Part shown: piece after piece, positions 22,232 to 32,403 of the stretch
Layout: the number at the start of each line of letters is the position of its first letter
Position numbering within the stretch: the first letter of the stretch is position 1
From: Campylobacter sputorum subsp. sputorum
GTDB lineage: Bacteria > Campylobacterota > Campylobacteria > Campylobacterales > Campylobacteraceae
Direction: 5' to 3'
Length of the DNA: 64,000 nt
Assembly: GCF_008245005.1 (NCBI RefSeq)
Contig: NZ_CP043427.1
Location: 1,240,001 to 1,304,000 of the forward strand
Notes under the pieces: generated by a model
The model's input: the letters and a program-made list of their open reading frames with translations, nothing else
Told to the model about the DNA's origin: nothing
Databases searched by the model: none
Position numbers and translations under genes: made by a program

Positions 22232-24310
22232 ATGAAAAATTTAATAATCGTAGAATCTCCAGCAAAAGCAAAAACGATAAAAAATTTTTTAGGGAAAGAT
22301 TACGAAGTTATAGCCTCAAAAGGGCATATTAGAGATCTTCCAAAAACAACCTTTGGCATAAAAATAGAAGAAAATAAATTTACACCAGAATACAAAATAA
22401 GCAAAGATCACTCGGCACTTGTTAAAGATATAAAAGAGTTATCAAAAAAAGCAGATAACATTTATCTTGCAACCGACGAAGATAGAGAGGGTGAAGCCAT
22501 AGCCTTTCATATAGCAAATGCTATAGGCAAAGACCCGCAAAGTTTGCCAAGAATAGTTTTTCACGAAATTACAAAAAATGCTATAAATGAAGCGATAAAA
22601 AATCCTAGACATATAGATATGGATAGCGTAAACGCACAGCAAGCAAGAAGACTTCTTGATAGGATAGTTGGATACAAACTAAGTCCTCTTTTAAATCAAA
22701 AAATTCAAAAGGGTCTAAGCGCAGGAAGAGTTCAAAGTGCCACTCTTAAACTAATTGTGGATAGAGAAAGAGAAATTAAAGCCTTTAAACCGATAACATA
22801 CTATGAAATTCAAACTAAATTTAAAAAAGATTTAGAAGCTGAGCTTGTCAAATTTGAAAACGAAAAGATAGAAAAACTTACCATACAAAGCGAAGCAAAA
22901 GCAAAATATATCGTAAATACAATAAAAGAAGAGAAATTTAACATAACCGACATTTCCACAAAAGAAAGAAAAATTTCTCCACAACCGCCTTTTATGACAT
23001 CAACTCTTCAACAAAGTGCTAGCTCATCCCTAGGTTTTAGCCCTAAAAAAACTATGATGATAGCTCAAAATTTATATGAAGGCGTTCAAACTGATAGTGG
23101 ATTTCACGGCGTTATTACTTATATGAGAACAGACTCACTAAATATAGCAAAAGAAGCAATTGCAATGGCAAGAAAGCATATCAAAAATAATTATGATGAA
23201 AAATATCTTCCAAGCAAGGCAAATATTTATACAACAAAAGCAAAAGGAGCACAAGAAGCTCACGAGGCTATAAGACCGACAAATACGGATTTTACGCCTC
23301 AAATTGCAGAAAAGTACCTTGATAAAGATGCGTTAAAACTCTATACTCTTATATACAATAAATTTTTAGCATCTCAAATGACATCCGCTATTTTTGAAAA
23401 CGCAACAGTTATAATTTCTTCAAAAAAGACTGAGTTTAAGCTAAGTGGTAGAAAACTGCTTTTTGATGGATTTTACAAAATTTATGGAGATCTAGATAAA
23501 GATAAAATTTTGCCAAATTTAAATCTTAATGACGAAATGATAATACAAAATATAAAAGATGAAAAAAAACAAACAGAGCCACCTGCAAGATATTCTGAAG
23601 CTGGGCTTATCAAAAAACTTGAAGCGCTTGGTATCGGAAGACCTTCAACTTACGCACCAACCATATCACTTTTAACTTCAAGAAATTATGTAAATATAGA
23701 AAAAAAACAGCTCGTACCAACAGAAATTGCATTTAGCATAACAGAAGTTTTAGAAGAACATTTTAAAAACATAGTAGATAGCGAATTTACATCAAAAATG
23801 GAAACCAAACTAGATGAAATTGCCGAAGAAAAAAGCGATTGGCAGCAAATTTTATCTGATTTTTATTACCCTTTTATGGATAGCATTGAAAAAGGAAAAA
23901 CTAATATAAAAAGTAGAAAAATAGCCATACCTATAAACGAAAAATGCCCTGAATGCGGAGGGGAATTAGTAAAAAGAAAAGGCAGATATGGCGAGTTTAT
24001 AGCTTGTTTGAATTTTCCAAAATGCAAATATTCAAGAAATTTAAAAAACGATACACAGCCTAAAAAAGAACCGCAAAAGATAGGAGTATCTTGTCCAAAA
24101 TGTGGTGGCGATATAGTTGTAAGAATATCAAAAAGAGGTAAATTTTTTGGGTGCTCGAACTACCCAAATTGTAATTTTATAAGCAAATACGAACCTACAA
24201 ATGAAATTTGCCCACAATGCGGCAAAGCAAATTTAGTCATAAAAGAACTAAAAAGCGGTAAATTTGAGCAGTGTCCAGAATGTAAATTTAAAAGAGAGAT
24301 GAATGGCTAA
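22232..24310 (+). CDS. topA: DNA topoisomerase I
   Basis: Type IA enzyme that relaxes negative supercoils. The 692 residues start with the TOPRIM domain (IVESPAKAKTI; DEDREGEAIA near residue 82), then the gate domains with catalytic Y297 in VITYMRTDS. Three C-terminal zinc-ribbon repeats begin near residues 574, 625 and 667, each with paired CxxC. A full-length, normal TopA. Its last codons overlap the start of the phosphoesterase gene by eight bases. Confidence 0.97.
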   Translation: MKNLIIVESPAKAKTIKNFLGKDYEVIASKGHIRDLPKTTFGIKIEENKFTPEYKISKDHSALVKDIKELSKKADNIYLATDEDREGEAIAFHIANAIGKDPQSLPRIVFHEITKNAINEAIKNPRHIDMDSVNAQQARRLLDRIVGYKLSPLLNQKIQKGLSAGRVQSATLKLIVDREREIKAFKPITYYEIQTKFKKDLEAELVKFENEKIEKLTIQSEAKAKYIVNTIKEEKFNITDISTKERKISPQPPFMTSTLQQSASSSLGFSPKKTMMIAQNLYEGVQTDSGFHGVITYMRTDSLNIAKEAIAMARKHIKNNYDEKYLPSKANIYTTKAKGAQEAHEAIRPTNTDFTPQIAEKYLDKDALKLYTLIYNKFLASQMTSAIFENATVIISSKKTEFKLSGRKLLFDGFYKIYGDLDKDKILPNLNLNDEMIIQNIKDEKKQTEPPARYSEAGLIKKLEALGIGRPSTYAPTISLLTSRNYVNIEKKQLVPTEIAFSITEVLEEHFKNIVDSEFTSKMETKLDEIAEEKSDWQQILSDFYYPFMDSIEKGKTNIKSRKIAIPINEKCPECGGELVKRKGRYGEFIACLNFPKCKYSRNLKNDTQPKKEPQKIGVSCPKCGGDIVVRISKRGKFFGCSNYPNCNFISKYEPTNEICPQCGKANLVIKELKSGKFEQCPECKFKREMNG

Positions 24311-24824
24311 AATAGGGATAATATCGGATTCTCATAAAAGAAGCGATATCGCACTTGAAGCTATAGATATCTTAAAATCTCAAAAAGTAGATATTTTGAT
24401 ACACGCAGGAGATATAGTGGAACTTGATACATTAAAACACCTTAGAAATTCTCATATTCCGTATGTTGCTGTTCTTGGAAATAATGATGAATCATTAAAA
24501 AAATATCAAAATGAATTTTATCTTTACGAAGAGCCATATAAATTTAAGTTTAAAAATCTCACAATTAATCTTATGCACTACCCAATGTATCTAACAAAAG
24601 ATACAAATATAAATATTTATGGGCATACACACTATTTTACAGCTTTTGTAACGCAAAATATACTTTATTTAAATTCAGGTGAAATTTGTGCTAGAAAAAA
24701 ACCTTTACATGAATTTGCACTCGTTGAATGCGATGAGAAGTTAAATTTTAAAGTATTTAAATTTCAAAAAGACATAAAAAGCAAAGACTGGACAAAAACA
24801 GAATTTTTTCTAGGTGAAGATTAA
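24303..24824 (+). CDS. YfcE/MJ0936-family metallophosphoesterase
   Basis: A 173-residue calcineurin-like phosphoesterase. Metal-ligand motifs appear in order: SDSHKR at residues 8-13, HAGDIVE near 38, LGNNDES near 59, and GHTHYF near 107. Members hydrolyse phosphodiesters such as cyclic nucleotides or bis-pNPP in vitro; the cellular substrate is unknown. It overlaps topA and its stop shares a base with the antiporter start, so all three are coupled. No signal peptide is visible. Confidence 0.85.
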   Translation: MAKIGIISDSHKRSDIALEAIDILKSQKVDILIHAGDIVELDTLKHLRNSHIPYVAVLGNNDESLKKYQNEFYLYEEPYKFKFKNLTINLMHYPMYLTKDTNINIYGHTHYFTAFVTQNILYLNSGEICARKKPLHEFALVECDEKLNFKVFKFQKDIKSKDWTKTEFFLGED

Positions 24825-25981
24825 TGTTTGAGTTTGGAATTACAACACTACTACTTCTTTTAACGCTGGCTTTTATAATAATTTCATCTCCGTTTTTTTC
24901 TAAAATTTCAAAAATGCCAATAGCTTCAGTTGAAATAATTCTTGGGGCTATAGCTGGATATTTTGGACTTATAAATGATAATGATATGCTAAAACTTGTA
25001 GCAAATGTTGGCTTTTACTTTTTAATGTTTTTAGCAGGAAGTGAAGTAAATTTAAAAGTATTTTTAAATGCCGATAAAGATATATTAAAAAAGACTTTTG
25101 CATATCTTTTTATACTATATGTAATTTCTGTAACCACAACTTTTGGATTTAATCTTAATATACTTTTTTTAATCATACTTCCTATAATGAGTGTTGGACT
25201 TTTATCTACTTTATATAAAGACTATGGCAAAAACGAAGAGTGGCTAAATATATCAATGCTAATTGGCTCCATCGGAGAAATAATTTCTATAGCTCTTTTG
25301 ACATTTTTAAGTTCTTATTTAGAATTTGGAATGGGAATACAGCTGTATTCAAGCATAGGTTATTTGATAGCATTTTTACTTTTATGTGTTGCTATTTATA
25401 AATTTACAGATGTGTTGTTTTGGTGGTTTCCAAAAATAAAAGTTATATTAATGCCACAAAATGACAAAGAAGAGCAAGACATAAGGCTTTGTATGGCTCT
25501 ATTTTTTAGCATAATTTCCGTGATGTTGTGGTTAAAAATGGAAATAGCATTTGGTGCATTTGTAGCCGGCATTTTTATAGCAACATTTTTTGATCACAAA
25601 AAAGATCTCACTCAAAAGCTATCTAGCGTTGGATATGGCTTTTTAGTTCCTGTATTTTTTATACATCTTGGCTCAACTTTTAAATTAGAATCATTGTTAT
25701 CGGTAGATATTGTAGAATATGCAATAATAGTATCAATTGCTCTAATTATGTTACGATTTGTATCATCTATAGCATTTTTTAAATTTATAGGTTTTAAAAA
25801 TAGTATATTGATATCTTTTTCTCACTCAATGCCGCTAACACTGCTTGTAGCAACTGCTACTATAGGCTATAAATCAAAATATATAAACTATGATGAATAT
25901 TCCGGACTTATCTTAGCAAGCTTACTTAGTGCCATAATAGCCCTTAATGCAATCAAGCTAATAATGTCTTATAAAAAATAG
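24824..25981 (+). CDS. CPA2-family cation/proton antiporter
   Basis: A 385-residue integral membrane protein with about 11-12 hydrophobic segments and the Na+/H+ exchanger core, including GLINDNDMLKLVANVGFYFLMF-like and FGAFVAGIF segments typical of KefB/NapA-type transporters. It stops after the membrane domain: the C-terminal TrkA-N regulatory domain found in KefB/KefC is absent. Ion specificity (Na+ or K+ against H+) cannot be read. It overlaps the phosphoesterase by one base and precedes the gltA promoter. Confidence 0.82.
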   Translation: MFEFGITTLLLLLTLAFIIISSPFFSKISKMPIASVEIILGAIAGYFGLINDNDMLKLVANVGFYFLMFLAGSEVNLKVFLNADKDILKKTFAYLFILYVISVTTTFGFNLNILFLIILPIMSVGLLSTLYKDYGKNEEWLNISMLIGSIGEIISIALLTFLSSYLEFGMGIQLYSSIGYLIAFLLLCVAIYKFTDVLFWWFPKIKVILMPQNDKEEQDIRLCMALFFSIISVMLWLKMEIAFGAFVAGIFIATFFDHKKDLTQKLSSVGYGFLVPVFFIHLGSTFKLESLLSVDIVEYAIIVSIALIMLRFVSSIAFFKFIGFKNSILISFSHSMPLTLLVATATIGYKSKYINYDEYSGLILASLLSAIIALNAIKLIMSYKK

Positions 25982-26031
25982 TATAAATTTTAAAATTAAT
26001 AATTTATCATTAACTTTAATAGTTATTTTTT

Positions 26032-26040
26032 TGATACAAT
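26032..26040 (+). promoter_or_regulatory. extended -10 promoter of gltA
   Basis: TGATACAAT, identical to the element at glnA, 29 bases before the gltA ATG at 26069. Confidence 0.6.
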
Positions 26041-26068
26041 AACTTAAAAAATGAATAAAGGAGAAATA

Positions 26069-27382
26069 ATGAGCGGTTCTAATACAGTTACATTAACTGA
26101 TAACAGAAATGGAAAAAGTTATGAGTTTCCTATACTTGATGGAACTCTTGGTCCTTCGGTGATAGATATTTCAGCCTTACATAAAAATACTGGTATGTTT
26201 ACATTTGATAGAGGATATACCTCTACTGCTATGTGTCGCTCTGATATAACATTTATAGATGGTGAAAAAAGCATATTAAAACATCGTGGTTATGATATAG
26301 CTTGGTTAGCAGAAAACAAAATTTTCTTAGATGTTGCGTATTTATTGTTATTTAAAAAACTACCAAATACAAATGAACTTGATGATTTTAGACAAGAGTT
26401 AAAAACAAGATCTTTTATAAATGAAAAGATGATAAGACTATTTGATGCTTTTCCAGATAAAGCTCATCCTATGGCTGTATTGCAAGCTTGTGTGGCAACA
26501 CTTAGCACATATTATTCAAGAGATATGAATTTTGATGATCCAAAGGAATACATGGAACTTGCGATTAGAATTATCGCAAAAATGCCTACTCTTGCTGCAT
26601 TTTACTACAGACACTCTATGGGTTATCCTCTTATTTATCCTGATTTGGATCGCGGATTTACAGAAAATTTCTTATATATGATGAGATCTTTTCCTCATTC
26701 ACATGTTGATTTAAAACCAATTGAAATAAAAGCACTAGATACCATCTTGATGCTTCATATAGACCATGAGCAAAATGCATCCACAACAACAGTTAGAACT
26801 GTTGGCTCAACACACTCTCATCCATACTCATGTATAAGTGCTGGAATTGGTGCTCTTTGGGGGCATGCACATGGTGGTGCAAACGAAAGCGTTGTAAGAC
26901 AACTAGAAATGATAGGAAGTGTGGATAATGTAGATAAATACATTAAAAAAGCAAAAGACAAAGACGATCCATTTAGATTAATGGGCTTTGGACACAGGGT
27001 TTATAAAAACTATGATCCAAGGGCAAAGGTTCTTAAAAAACTAAGAGATGAGCTTATAGATGAAATAGGTATTGATTCAAATTTAATCAAAATAGCAAAT
27101 AGGATAGAAAAAATAGCTCTTGAAGATGAGTATTTTATAAGTAGAAATTTATATCCTAATGTTGATTTTAACTCAGGACTTATGCTAAAAGCACTAAAAA
27201 TACCTACAAATATGTTTGCTGTTATCTTTGTAATAGGAAGAACTCCTGGTTGGATAACTCAGTGGATGGAGCTAAAACAACAAGAGACTATAAAAATTGT
27301 TCGCCCAAGACAACTATATGTAGGACCAAAAGAAGGCGATGTAAATTTAGAAAAAAGTAAAATTGAATATAAAAAACATTAA
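26069..27382 (+). CDS. gltA: citrate synthase, type II
   Basis: Condenses acetyl-CoA and oxaloacetate to citrate, entry to the TCA cycle. I chose the ATG at 26069 (MSGSNTVTLTDN) because AAAGGAG lies at 26057-26063 just before it; an upstream ATG at 26051 would put that ribosome site inside the gene. The 437 residues show the hexameric-type features: LHIDHEQNASTTTVR near residue 230, GHAHGGANESVV near 267, and FGHRVYKNYDPRA near 308 (catalytic H and downstream D). It is a single gene ending at a hairpin. Confidence 0.97.
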   Translation: MSGSNTVTLTDNRNGKSYEFPILDGTLGPSVIDISALHKNTGMFTFDRGYTSTAMCRSDITFIDGEKSILKHRGYDIAWLAENKIFLDVAYLLLFKKLPNTNELDDFRQELKTRSFINEKMIRLFDAFPDKAHPMAVLQACVATLSTYYSRDMNFDDPKEYMELAIRIIAKMPTLAAFYYRHSMGYPLIYPDLDRGFTENFLYMMRSFPHSHVDLKPIEIKALDTILMLHIDHEQNASTTTVRTVGSTHSHPYSCISAGIGALWGHAHGGANESVVRQLEMIGSVDNVDKYIKKAKDKDDPFRLMGFGHRVYKNYDPRAKVLKKLRDELIDEIGIDSNLIKIANRIEKIALEDEYFISRNLYPNVDFNSGLMLKALKIPTNMFAVIFVIGRTPGWITQWMELKQQETIKIVRPRQLYVGPKEGDVNLEKSKIEYKKH

Positions 27383-27386
27383 AATA

Positions 27387-27412
27387 TTTCTAGCCTTAAT
27401 TAGGGCTAGAAA
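27387..27412. terminator. bidirectional terminator, gltA and the acidic protein gene
   Basis: Perfect 9-bp stem (TTTCTAGCC at 27387-27395 with 27404-27412) around an eight-base loop. It overlaps the stop codon of the convergent gene at 27406. Confidence 0.75.
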
Positions 27413-28344
27413 AACTCATCATAAGCCAAAACATCGTTTATAATAACTTTTATGTTTTTACCGCAGCTAACAAAACTATACTCAAAACTATCCATTAATT
27501 CTCTTGCATCTTGTAAATTTAAAAAACCAGATATTTTTATCTCAAGTGTATTTTTTGATATTGCATATCGATAATCCACACTCATAGGAATTTTTGAAAC
27601 ATCAAAAATCATCTTATCATTTTTCTCATCATAGCCATTTACACTTATGATTATACTATTTACTATCATTGCTTTGATAATAACATTTTTCCCAAATGGT
27701 TTTTTATTTGTATTATCATAAAAATCATCATAAGAAAAATTTTCCATATCTATACAATCTTTATCTATATTTTCGCACTCTTCATCAAGTTGCTTTAATT
27801 CATCTAAATTTATAAACTCATCATAATTCAAATCAAAACTATCGTTTTCATTACATATATCGTTAGCATTAGATATAATATTTTCACATTCAAGTAAATT
27901 TATATCTTCTAATTTATCATCTTCTAAAATTTCCGCAATATCTATATTTTCATCAAGAATTTCTTCTTCATCTTTTTTACTCTCACTCACATTTTCTTCT
28001 TTTGTTTCTTCTATACTAAAAATATCTTTATGAGGTTTTTTAGATATTATATTTTCAAGACCTTTGGTTATATTTTCTTGAATTTGCGAAAATTTAGACA
28101 CGCTTTGCTCAATATCATTAAAACTTTTAACACAATCACTAAAAATAATTTTTTGTATTTTTGAATTTATGAGATCAGAGCTATCACGATTTTTTACTTT
28201 GTCTTTGATTATATAAAATCCGGGCATATTTTTAGATGGTTTGATTTCGTATTCGCTGTATTTACCACTATATCTTGCACTGATTTCATTGTCACTTACA
28301 ATGCTTTTACTTGGTCCTTCTTCTATAAAAAATGCTCTTTGCAA
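27406..28344 (-). CDS. unknown acidic protein coupled to a Fe-S oxidoreductase subunit
   Basis: I do not recognise a family. The 312 residues split into a basic/polar N-terminal part (1-100), a long strongly acidic D/E/N-rich middle (about 110-205) that looks disordered, and a folded-looking C-terminal part (about 215-312) with alternating hydrophobic strands. No signal peptide or membrane helix is visible. The start is TTG directly after the stop of the Fe-S protein gene, so translation is probably coupled. An alternative start further in cannot be excluded. Confidence 0.7.
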   Translation of the reverse strand: MQRAFFIEEGPSKSIVSDNEISARYSGKYSEYEIKPSKNMPGFYIIKDKVKNRDSSDLINSKIQKIIFSDCVKSFNDIEQSVSKFSQIQENITKGLENIISKKPHKDIFSIEETKEENVSESKKDEEEILDENIDIAEILEDDKLEDINLLECENIISNANDICNENDSFDLNYDEFINLDELKQLDEECENIDKDCIDMENFSYDDFYDNTNKKPFGKNVIIKAMIVNSIIISVNGYDEKNDKMIFDVSKIPMSVDYRYAISKNTLEIKISGFLNLQDARELMDSFEYSFVSCGKNIKVIINDVLAYDEFF

Positions 28345-29634
28345 TCACAATACCTCAGCTATAAGTTCAATTGGATTTTTAAATTTAGTTTTTGAGTCTA
28401 TTAAATTTAGTGCGTTACTAAGCTGCATTCTGCAAGCACTGCATTCGGCACTTACTATACTCGCATTTGTTTTATTTATTTGCTCTGCTCTTTTTATACC
28501 AACTTCCCTGCTTAAATGATATTTCGCAGTTTGCATAGTAACACCACCAAATCCGCAACATGAGCTTTGATCGTCTATTTCTATGAAATCATAATTTTTA
28601 GAAAGCAAATTTCTTGGCTCTTTAAAAACTCCTTGCATTTTTCTAGCATGACAAGGATCATGATAAGTTAAAGTTTTATTCATCTTAGCTTTTTTAGATA
28701 AAATTTCTCCTAAATTTGTAAATTTATCAAAATACTCTGTTGCTAAAAATATCTTTTGGCTAACTTTTTTTGCTCTTTCTTGCCAATTTTTATCATCATG
28801 GAAAAAATGTATATAGTCTATTTTTATCATTGCAGAACATGTAGCTTCTGGTATTATTATGGCATCTAAACTCTCAAGCATTTTTTCAAAATAAGGTATA
28901 TTAAACTTTGCAGCTTTCTCAACTTCTTTAAAGCATCCTGTAAAATAAGCCGCAGCACCGCAACAAGCCTGTTTTTTCATAAGATGAACATTTATTTTTA
29001 ACTCTTTGGCAATCTTTAAAACACTCTCGCCAATGTTTGTATAAGCATAATTACCCATACATCCAATAAAAAGACCAATCGTTTTTTCTCCGCCATTATT
29101 TATAAATTCTTCATGTGAATTCATAAAACTTTTTTTGCTTGCAGTTGGAAGTGTTCGTTCTTTTTTAAGCATAGGTATGCTAAAGCGTGCTTTCATTGTA
29201 TTTCCAAATTCGCTATCTTTATGTATTTTAAAAGCACAACTTTGAAATACATAGCCAAGTCTCGCACAAATATCAAGTATTTTTCTATGCCCTAACAACC
29301 AAAATGCTGCTTTTTTATATAGTGCTACGCCATGTGTTTTAGCTATCTCATAGCGAATATTTTCTATAGCACTATCAGTCCTAAGAGAACCAGGGCATAC
29401 ATCAACGCAATTTGTACATAAAAAACAGCTCTCAAAAATATTTTTTAAATTTTTATCTAATTTTAAACTACCATTATTACAAGCACCAAGAAGATCTAAA
29501 TATCCTCTAGGAGAAGTTACTTCGTCTTTGTTAATGCCATAAATAGTGCAAACCTGTATACATTTACCGCATTTTACACATTTAGTGCTAATTTCTTCGA
29601 AATCAAAACTGCCCACCTTCAAACCTTTTATCAA
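28345..29634 (-). CDS. GlcF/LutA-like iron-sulfur protein with two CCG domains
   Basis: A 429-residue soluble electron-transfer subunit. Two 4Fe-4S clusters are given by C19, C22, C25, C29 (CVKCGKCIQVC) and a second CFLCTNCVDVCPGS near residue 71. Two cysteine-rich CCG domains follow, marked by ACCGAAAYFTGC near 223 and SCCGFGG near 355. This is the layout of glycolate oxidase GlcF and related heterodisulfide-reductase-like subunits. No flavoprotein partner (GlcD) is adjacent, so its donor is unknown. It overlaps hemN by four bases; the same hemN link is present, from memory, in C. jejuni. Confidence 0.85.
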   Translation of the reverse strand: MIKGLKVGSFDFEEISTKCVKCGKCIQVCTIYGINKDEVTSPRGYLDLLGACNNGSLKLDKNLKNIFESCFLCTNCVDVCPGSLRTDSAIENIRYEIAKTHGVALYKKAAFWLLGHRKILDICARLGYVFQSCAFKIHKDSEFGNTMKARFSIPMLKKERTLPTASKKSFMNSHEEFINNGGEKTIGLFIGCMGNYAYTNIGESVLKIAKELKINVHLMKKQACCGAAAYFTGCFKEVEKAAKFNIPYFEKMLESLDAIIIPEATCSAMIKIDYIHFFHDDKNWQERAKKVSQKIFLATEYFDKFTNLGEILSKKAKMNKTLTYHDPCHARKMQGVFKEPRNLLSKNYDFIEIDDQSSCCGFGGVTMQTAKYHLSREVGIKRAEQINKTNASIVSAECSACRMQLSNALNLIDSKTKFKNPIELIAEVL

Positions 29635-30989
29635 ACCGTTTTAGAAAATCTTTTTTCGCCGACATTTTTATCCATATACTCATCAAAACACATTGCTATA
29701 TTTCTTATAAGTAGCGTTCCAGTTGGAGTTACTTTAATAAAATTTGGTGAAATATCTATAAAATCTTTTAAACTATCTAATTTAGATAAAGAACTTTTAA
29801 AATGATCAAAAAAGTTTATATTAAATTTATTTTCAATATCTTTTATATTTACCATAAAATTACTCATAAGACCCATTATAACGCTTTTTCTAAGAATGTC
29901 TTCTTGGTTTAATAAAACTCCTTTGAAAAAAGGAAGTTTATTTTCATCTATGGCTTTTTCATACTCGCTCATTTCTTTATAATTTTGTGCATAATGCCTA
30001 ATGCCCTCACCTATACTTGTTAGACCTATACCTATAAGATCAGCCCCGCCTTTTGTAGTATAACCTTGGAAATTCCTATGCAAAGTTCCATTATTTAAAG
30101 CTTTAAAAAGCTCGTCATTTTCTTTTGCATAATGATCCATTCCTATCATTTTATAGCCATTGGAAGTTAAAAAATCATGAGTAAATTTTAAAATTTCTAG
30201 TTTCTCTTTTGGTTGAGCAATGGTGGTTTCATCAAATTTACGCATAGATTTTTTAAGCCAAGGAAGATGTGCGTAATTAAAAATAGCATATCTATCTGTA
30301 TCAAGTTTTAATGATGTTTCAAGCGTTTTCTTAAAACTTTCCAAGCTTTGATAAGGAAGCCCATAAATAAGATCCATATTTATAGATTTTATACCATTTT
30401 TTCTTGCCATATCAACAGCATTTTTTGTCATTTCAAAAGGTTGAATTCTATGAATCTCTTTTTGAACTTTTTCATCAAAATCTTGAACGCCATAACTTAT
30501 ACGATTAAATCCATTTTCAACCATAACTTTAAGCTGCTCTTCATTTAAATATCTCGGATCTATCTCACAGCTAATCTCAGCATCTTCACTAAAGTTTTTA
30601 AAATGCTTTTTGATATTTTTTATATGTTTTTCAAGCTGCTTTGCATTAAAATAAGTTGGAGTTCCACCACCAAAATGCATTTGCGTTACAACTCTTGATG
30701 TATCTACAAATTTACTTAAAATTTCCATTTCTTTAGATACATAATCTATATATCTATCCATTTTATCTGTTTTGCTTGTATAAATCACATTGCAACCACA
30801 AAAGTAACATGCAGATCTACAAAATGGCATATGAAAATATAAAGAAAGAGGCGTTTTTGAGTCTTGATTTAATAGTTCTTTTATATACTCATCATAACTA
30901 AAATTCTCGCTAAACTCAAGTGCGGTTGGATAGCTTGTATATCTTGGACCTGGTTTTGAGTATTTTGCATAAGCATCAAAATCTATCAT
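29631..30989 (-). CDS. hemN: oxygen-independent coproporphyrinogen III oxidase
   Basis: Radical SAM enzyme that decarboxylates coproporphyrinogen III in haem synthesis without oxygen. The 452 residues have the true-HemN N-terminus ([15 protein letters not shown]) and the cluster cysteines C57, C61, C64 in [13 protein letters not shown], with the extra cysteine at 66 that separates HemN from the HemW paralogue. GGGTPTYF near residue 106 is the SAM-binding glycine motif. It lies in one operon with hemB, fitting a shared haem role. Confidence 0.93.
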   Translation of the reverse strand: MIDFDAYAKYSKPGPRYTSYPTALEFSENFSYDEYIKELLNQDSKTPLSLYFHMPFCRSACYFCGCNVIYTSKTDKMDRYIDYVSKEMEILSKFVDTSRVVTQMHFGGGTPTYFNAKQLEKHIKNIKKHFKNFSEDAEISCEIDPRYLNEEQLKVMVENGFNRISYGVQDFDEKVQKEIHRIQPFEMTKNAVDMARKNGIKSINMDLIYGLPYQSLESFKKTLETSLKLDTDRYAIFNYAHLPWLKKSMRKFDETTIAQPKEKLEILKFTHDFLTSNGYKMIGMDHYAKENDELFKALNNGTLHRNFQGYTTKGGADLIGIGLTSIGEGIRHYAQNYKEMSEYEKAIDENKLPFFKGVLLNQEDILRKSVIMGLMSNFMVNIKDIENKFNINFFDHFKSSLSKLDSLKDFIDISPNFIKVTPTGTLLIRNIAMCFDEYMDKNVGEKRFSKTV

Positions 30990-31459
30990 ATGCCCTCCTT
31001 TTGGATAAATCTATCAATATCAACAAATAAATTTGGATGCTGTTTTTTTATCTTGTCTATGAGTTTATCTAAATCTATATTGATTTTTTTCTCATTTTTT
31101 TTACTCATTGCTATGTTTTTTATCTCATCCATAGCAACAACCCAAACATCTCCAAAATCAATTGGAACATGCCTATAAATACTTTTTTCAAGCCTTAAAT
31201 CAAAATTCTCCTTTTGTGCCCTTTGATAAGCTTTTATAAGCTCACTTAGCGATTTTACAGATACCATTGTATGTAAATTTTGTTTTTCGTCTATAGCAAA
31301 CCAAGGCTCTGCACCTTCCCAAGAGCCATTTTTTAGCGTTAAAAAACGCTCAGTTGGATTATCTGTTGGCAAAATTTCAACTATCGTCTGCTCACTACTT
31401 TTTAGTCCAAGCTCACTACTTATTTCTTGTATTTTTTTATATGGATTTTTTTCACTCAT
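30986..31459 (-). CDS. DUF2603 (UPF0763) protein
   Basis: A 157-residue protein conserved in epsilonproteobacteria between hemN and argF; the family has no known function. It is soluble, with a [20 protein letters not shown] core near residue 50 and a lysine-rich, charged C-terminal part (about 118-157). It overlaps both neighbours by four bases, so its expression is tied to haem and arginine genes. Confidence 0.8.
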   Translation of the reverse strand: MSEKNPYKKIQEISSELGLKSSEQTIVEILPTDNPTERFLTLKNGSWEGAEPWFAIDEKQNLHTMVSVKSLSELIKAYQRAQKENFDLRLEKSIYRHVPIDFGDVWVVAMDEIKNIAMSKKNEKKINIDLDKLIDKIKKQHPNLFVDIDRFIQKEGI

Positions 31460-32379
31460 TTAACATTCCTATGTTTATCAAGCCATACCATTACACCTTT
31501 TTGCGCATGAAGTCTATTTTCTGCTTCTAAAAATATCTCATCTGCGTGTTTTTCAAAAACTTCCTCGCTAACTTCATATCCGCGATATGCAGGCAAACAG
31601 TGCATAAATATGGCATTTTTATTTGCTAATTTCATTAAATTTTCATCAACCATAAAACCACTAAAATCTTTTATACGCTTTTGTTTTTCTTCTTCTTGTC
31701 CCATAGAAACCCAAGTGTCGGTAATTACTACATTTGCACCATTAATGGCTTCTTTTATGTTATTATTTATACAAATTTTTGCACCACTTTTTTTAGCATT
31801 TTCTAAGGCAATATTAACTACATTTTTTGGCGGTTCATAGCCATTTGGTGTTGCCATGCTAAGTTCTAAACCTAATTTTGATGCAAGCATTAACCATGAG
31901 TTTGCAATGTTATTTCCATCCCCTATATATGCAACTTTTCCACTCACACCAAGCTCAAGCATAGTCATATAATCAGCCATTATTTGCACGGGATGAAAAT
32001 CATCACTAAGTCCATTTATCACAGGAACACCTGAAAATTTAGCAAGATCTTCTAAGTCGCTTTGCTTATAAACCCTAGCCATTATCATATCACACATTCG
32101 CCCTATTACTCTTGCTGTATCTTTTACTGGCTCACCTCTTCCAAGCTGTATATCTTTTGAGCTTAAAAACAGACCTTTCCCTCCAAGTTGGTAAATGCCA
32201 ACTTCAAAGCTTATTCTAGTTCTAGTTGAGCTTTTCTCAAAAATCATAGCTAAAACTTGATCCTTTAAATAAGGCTTATACTCTTTTTTCTTGGCTTCTT
32301 TTTTTATATTTTTTGAAATTTCTAAAATTTCTAAAATTTCATCTTTACTAAAATCATTAATTGTTAAAAAATGCCTCAT
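31456..32379 (-). CDS. argF: ornithine carbamoyltransferase
   Basis: Transfers the carbamoyl group to ornithine to make citrulline in arginine synthesis. The 307 residues contain the carbamoyl-phosphate motif [10 protein letters not shown] near residue 50, the [11 protein letters not shown] segment near 124, the ornithine-loop region DTWVSMGQE near 218 and HCLPAYRG near 260. It overlaps the DUF2603 gene downstream and follows hemB by 24 bases. argD is near 54 kb; other arginine genes are outside. Confidence 0.95.
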   Translation of the reverse strand: MRHFLTINDFSKDEILEILEISKNIKKEAKKKEYKPYLKDQVLAMIFEKSSTRTRISFEVGIYQLGGKGLFLSSKDIQLGRGEPVKDTARVIGRMCDMIMARVYKQSDLEDLAKFSGVPVINGLSDDFHPVQIMADYMTMLELGVSGKVAYIGDGNNIANSWLMLASKLGLELSMATPNGYEPPKNVVNIALENAKKSGAKICINNNIKEAINGANVVITDTWVSMGQEEEKQKRIKDFSGFMVDENLMKLANKNAIFMHCLPAYRGYEVSEEVFEKHADEIFLEAENRLHAQKGVMVWLDKHRNVK

Positions 32380-32403
32380 ATCTTTCTTTCAAACTACTTA
32401 AAT

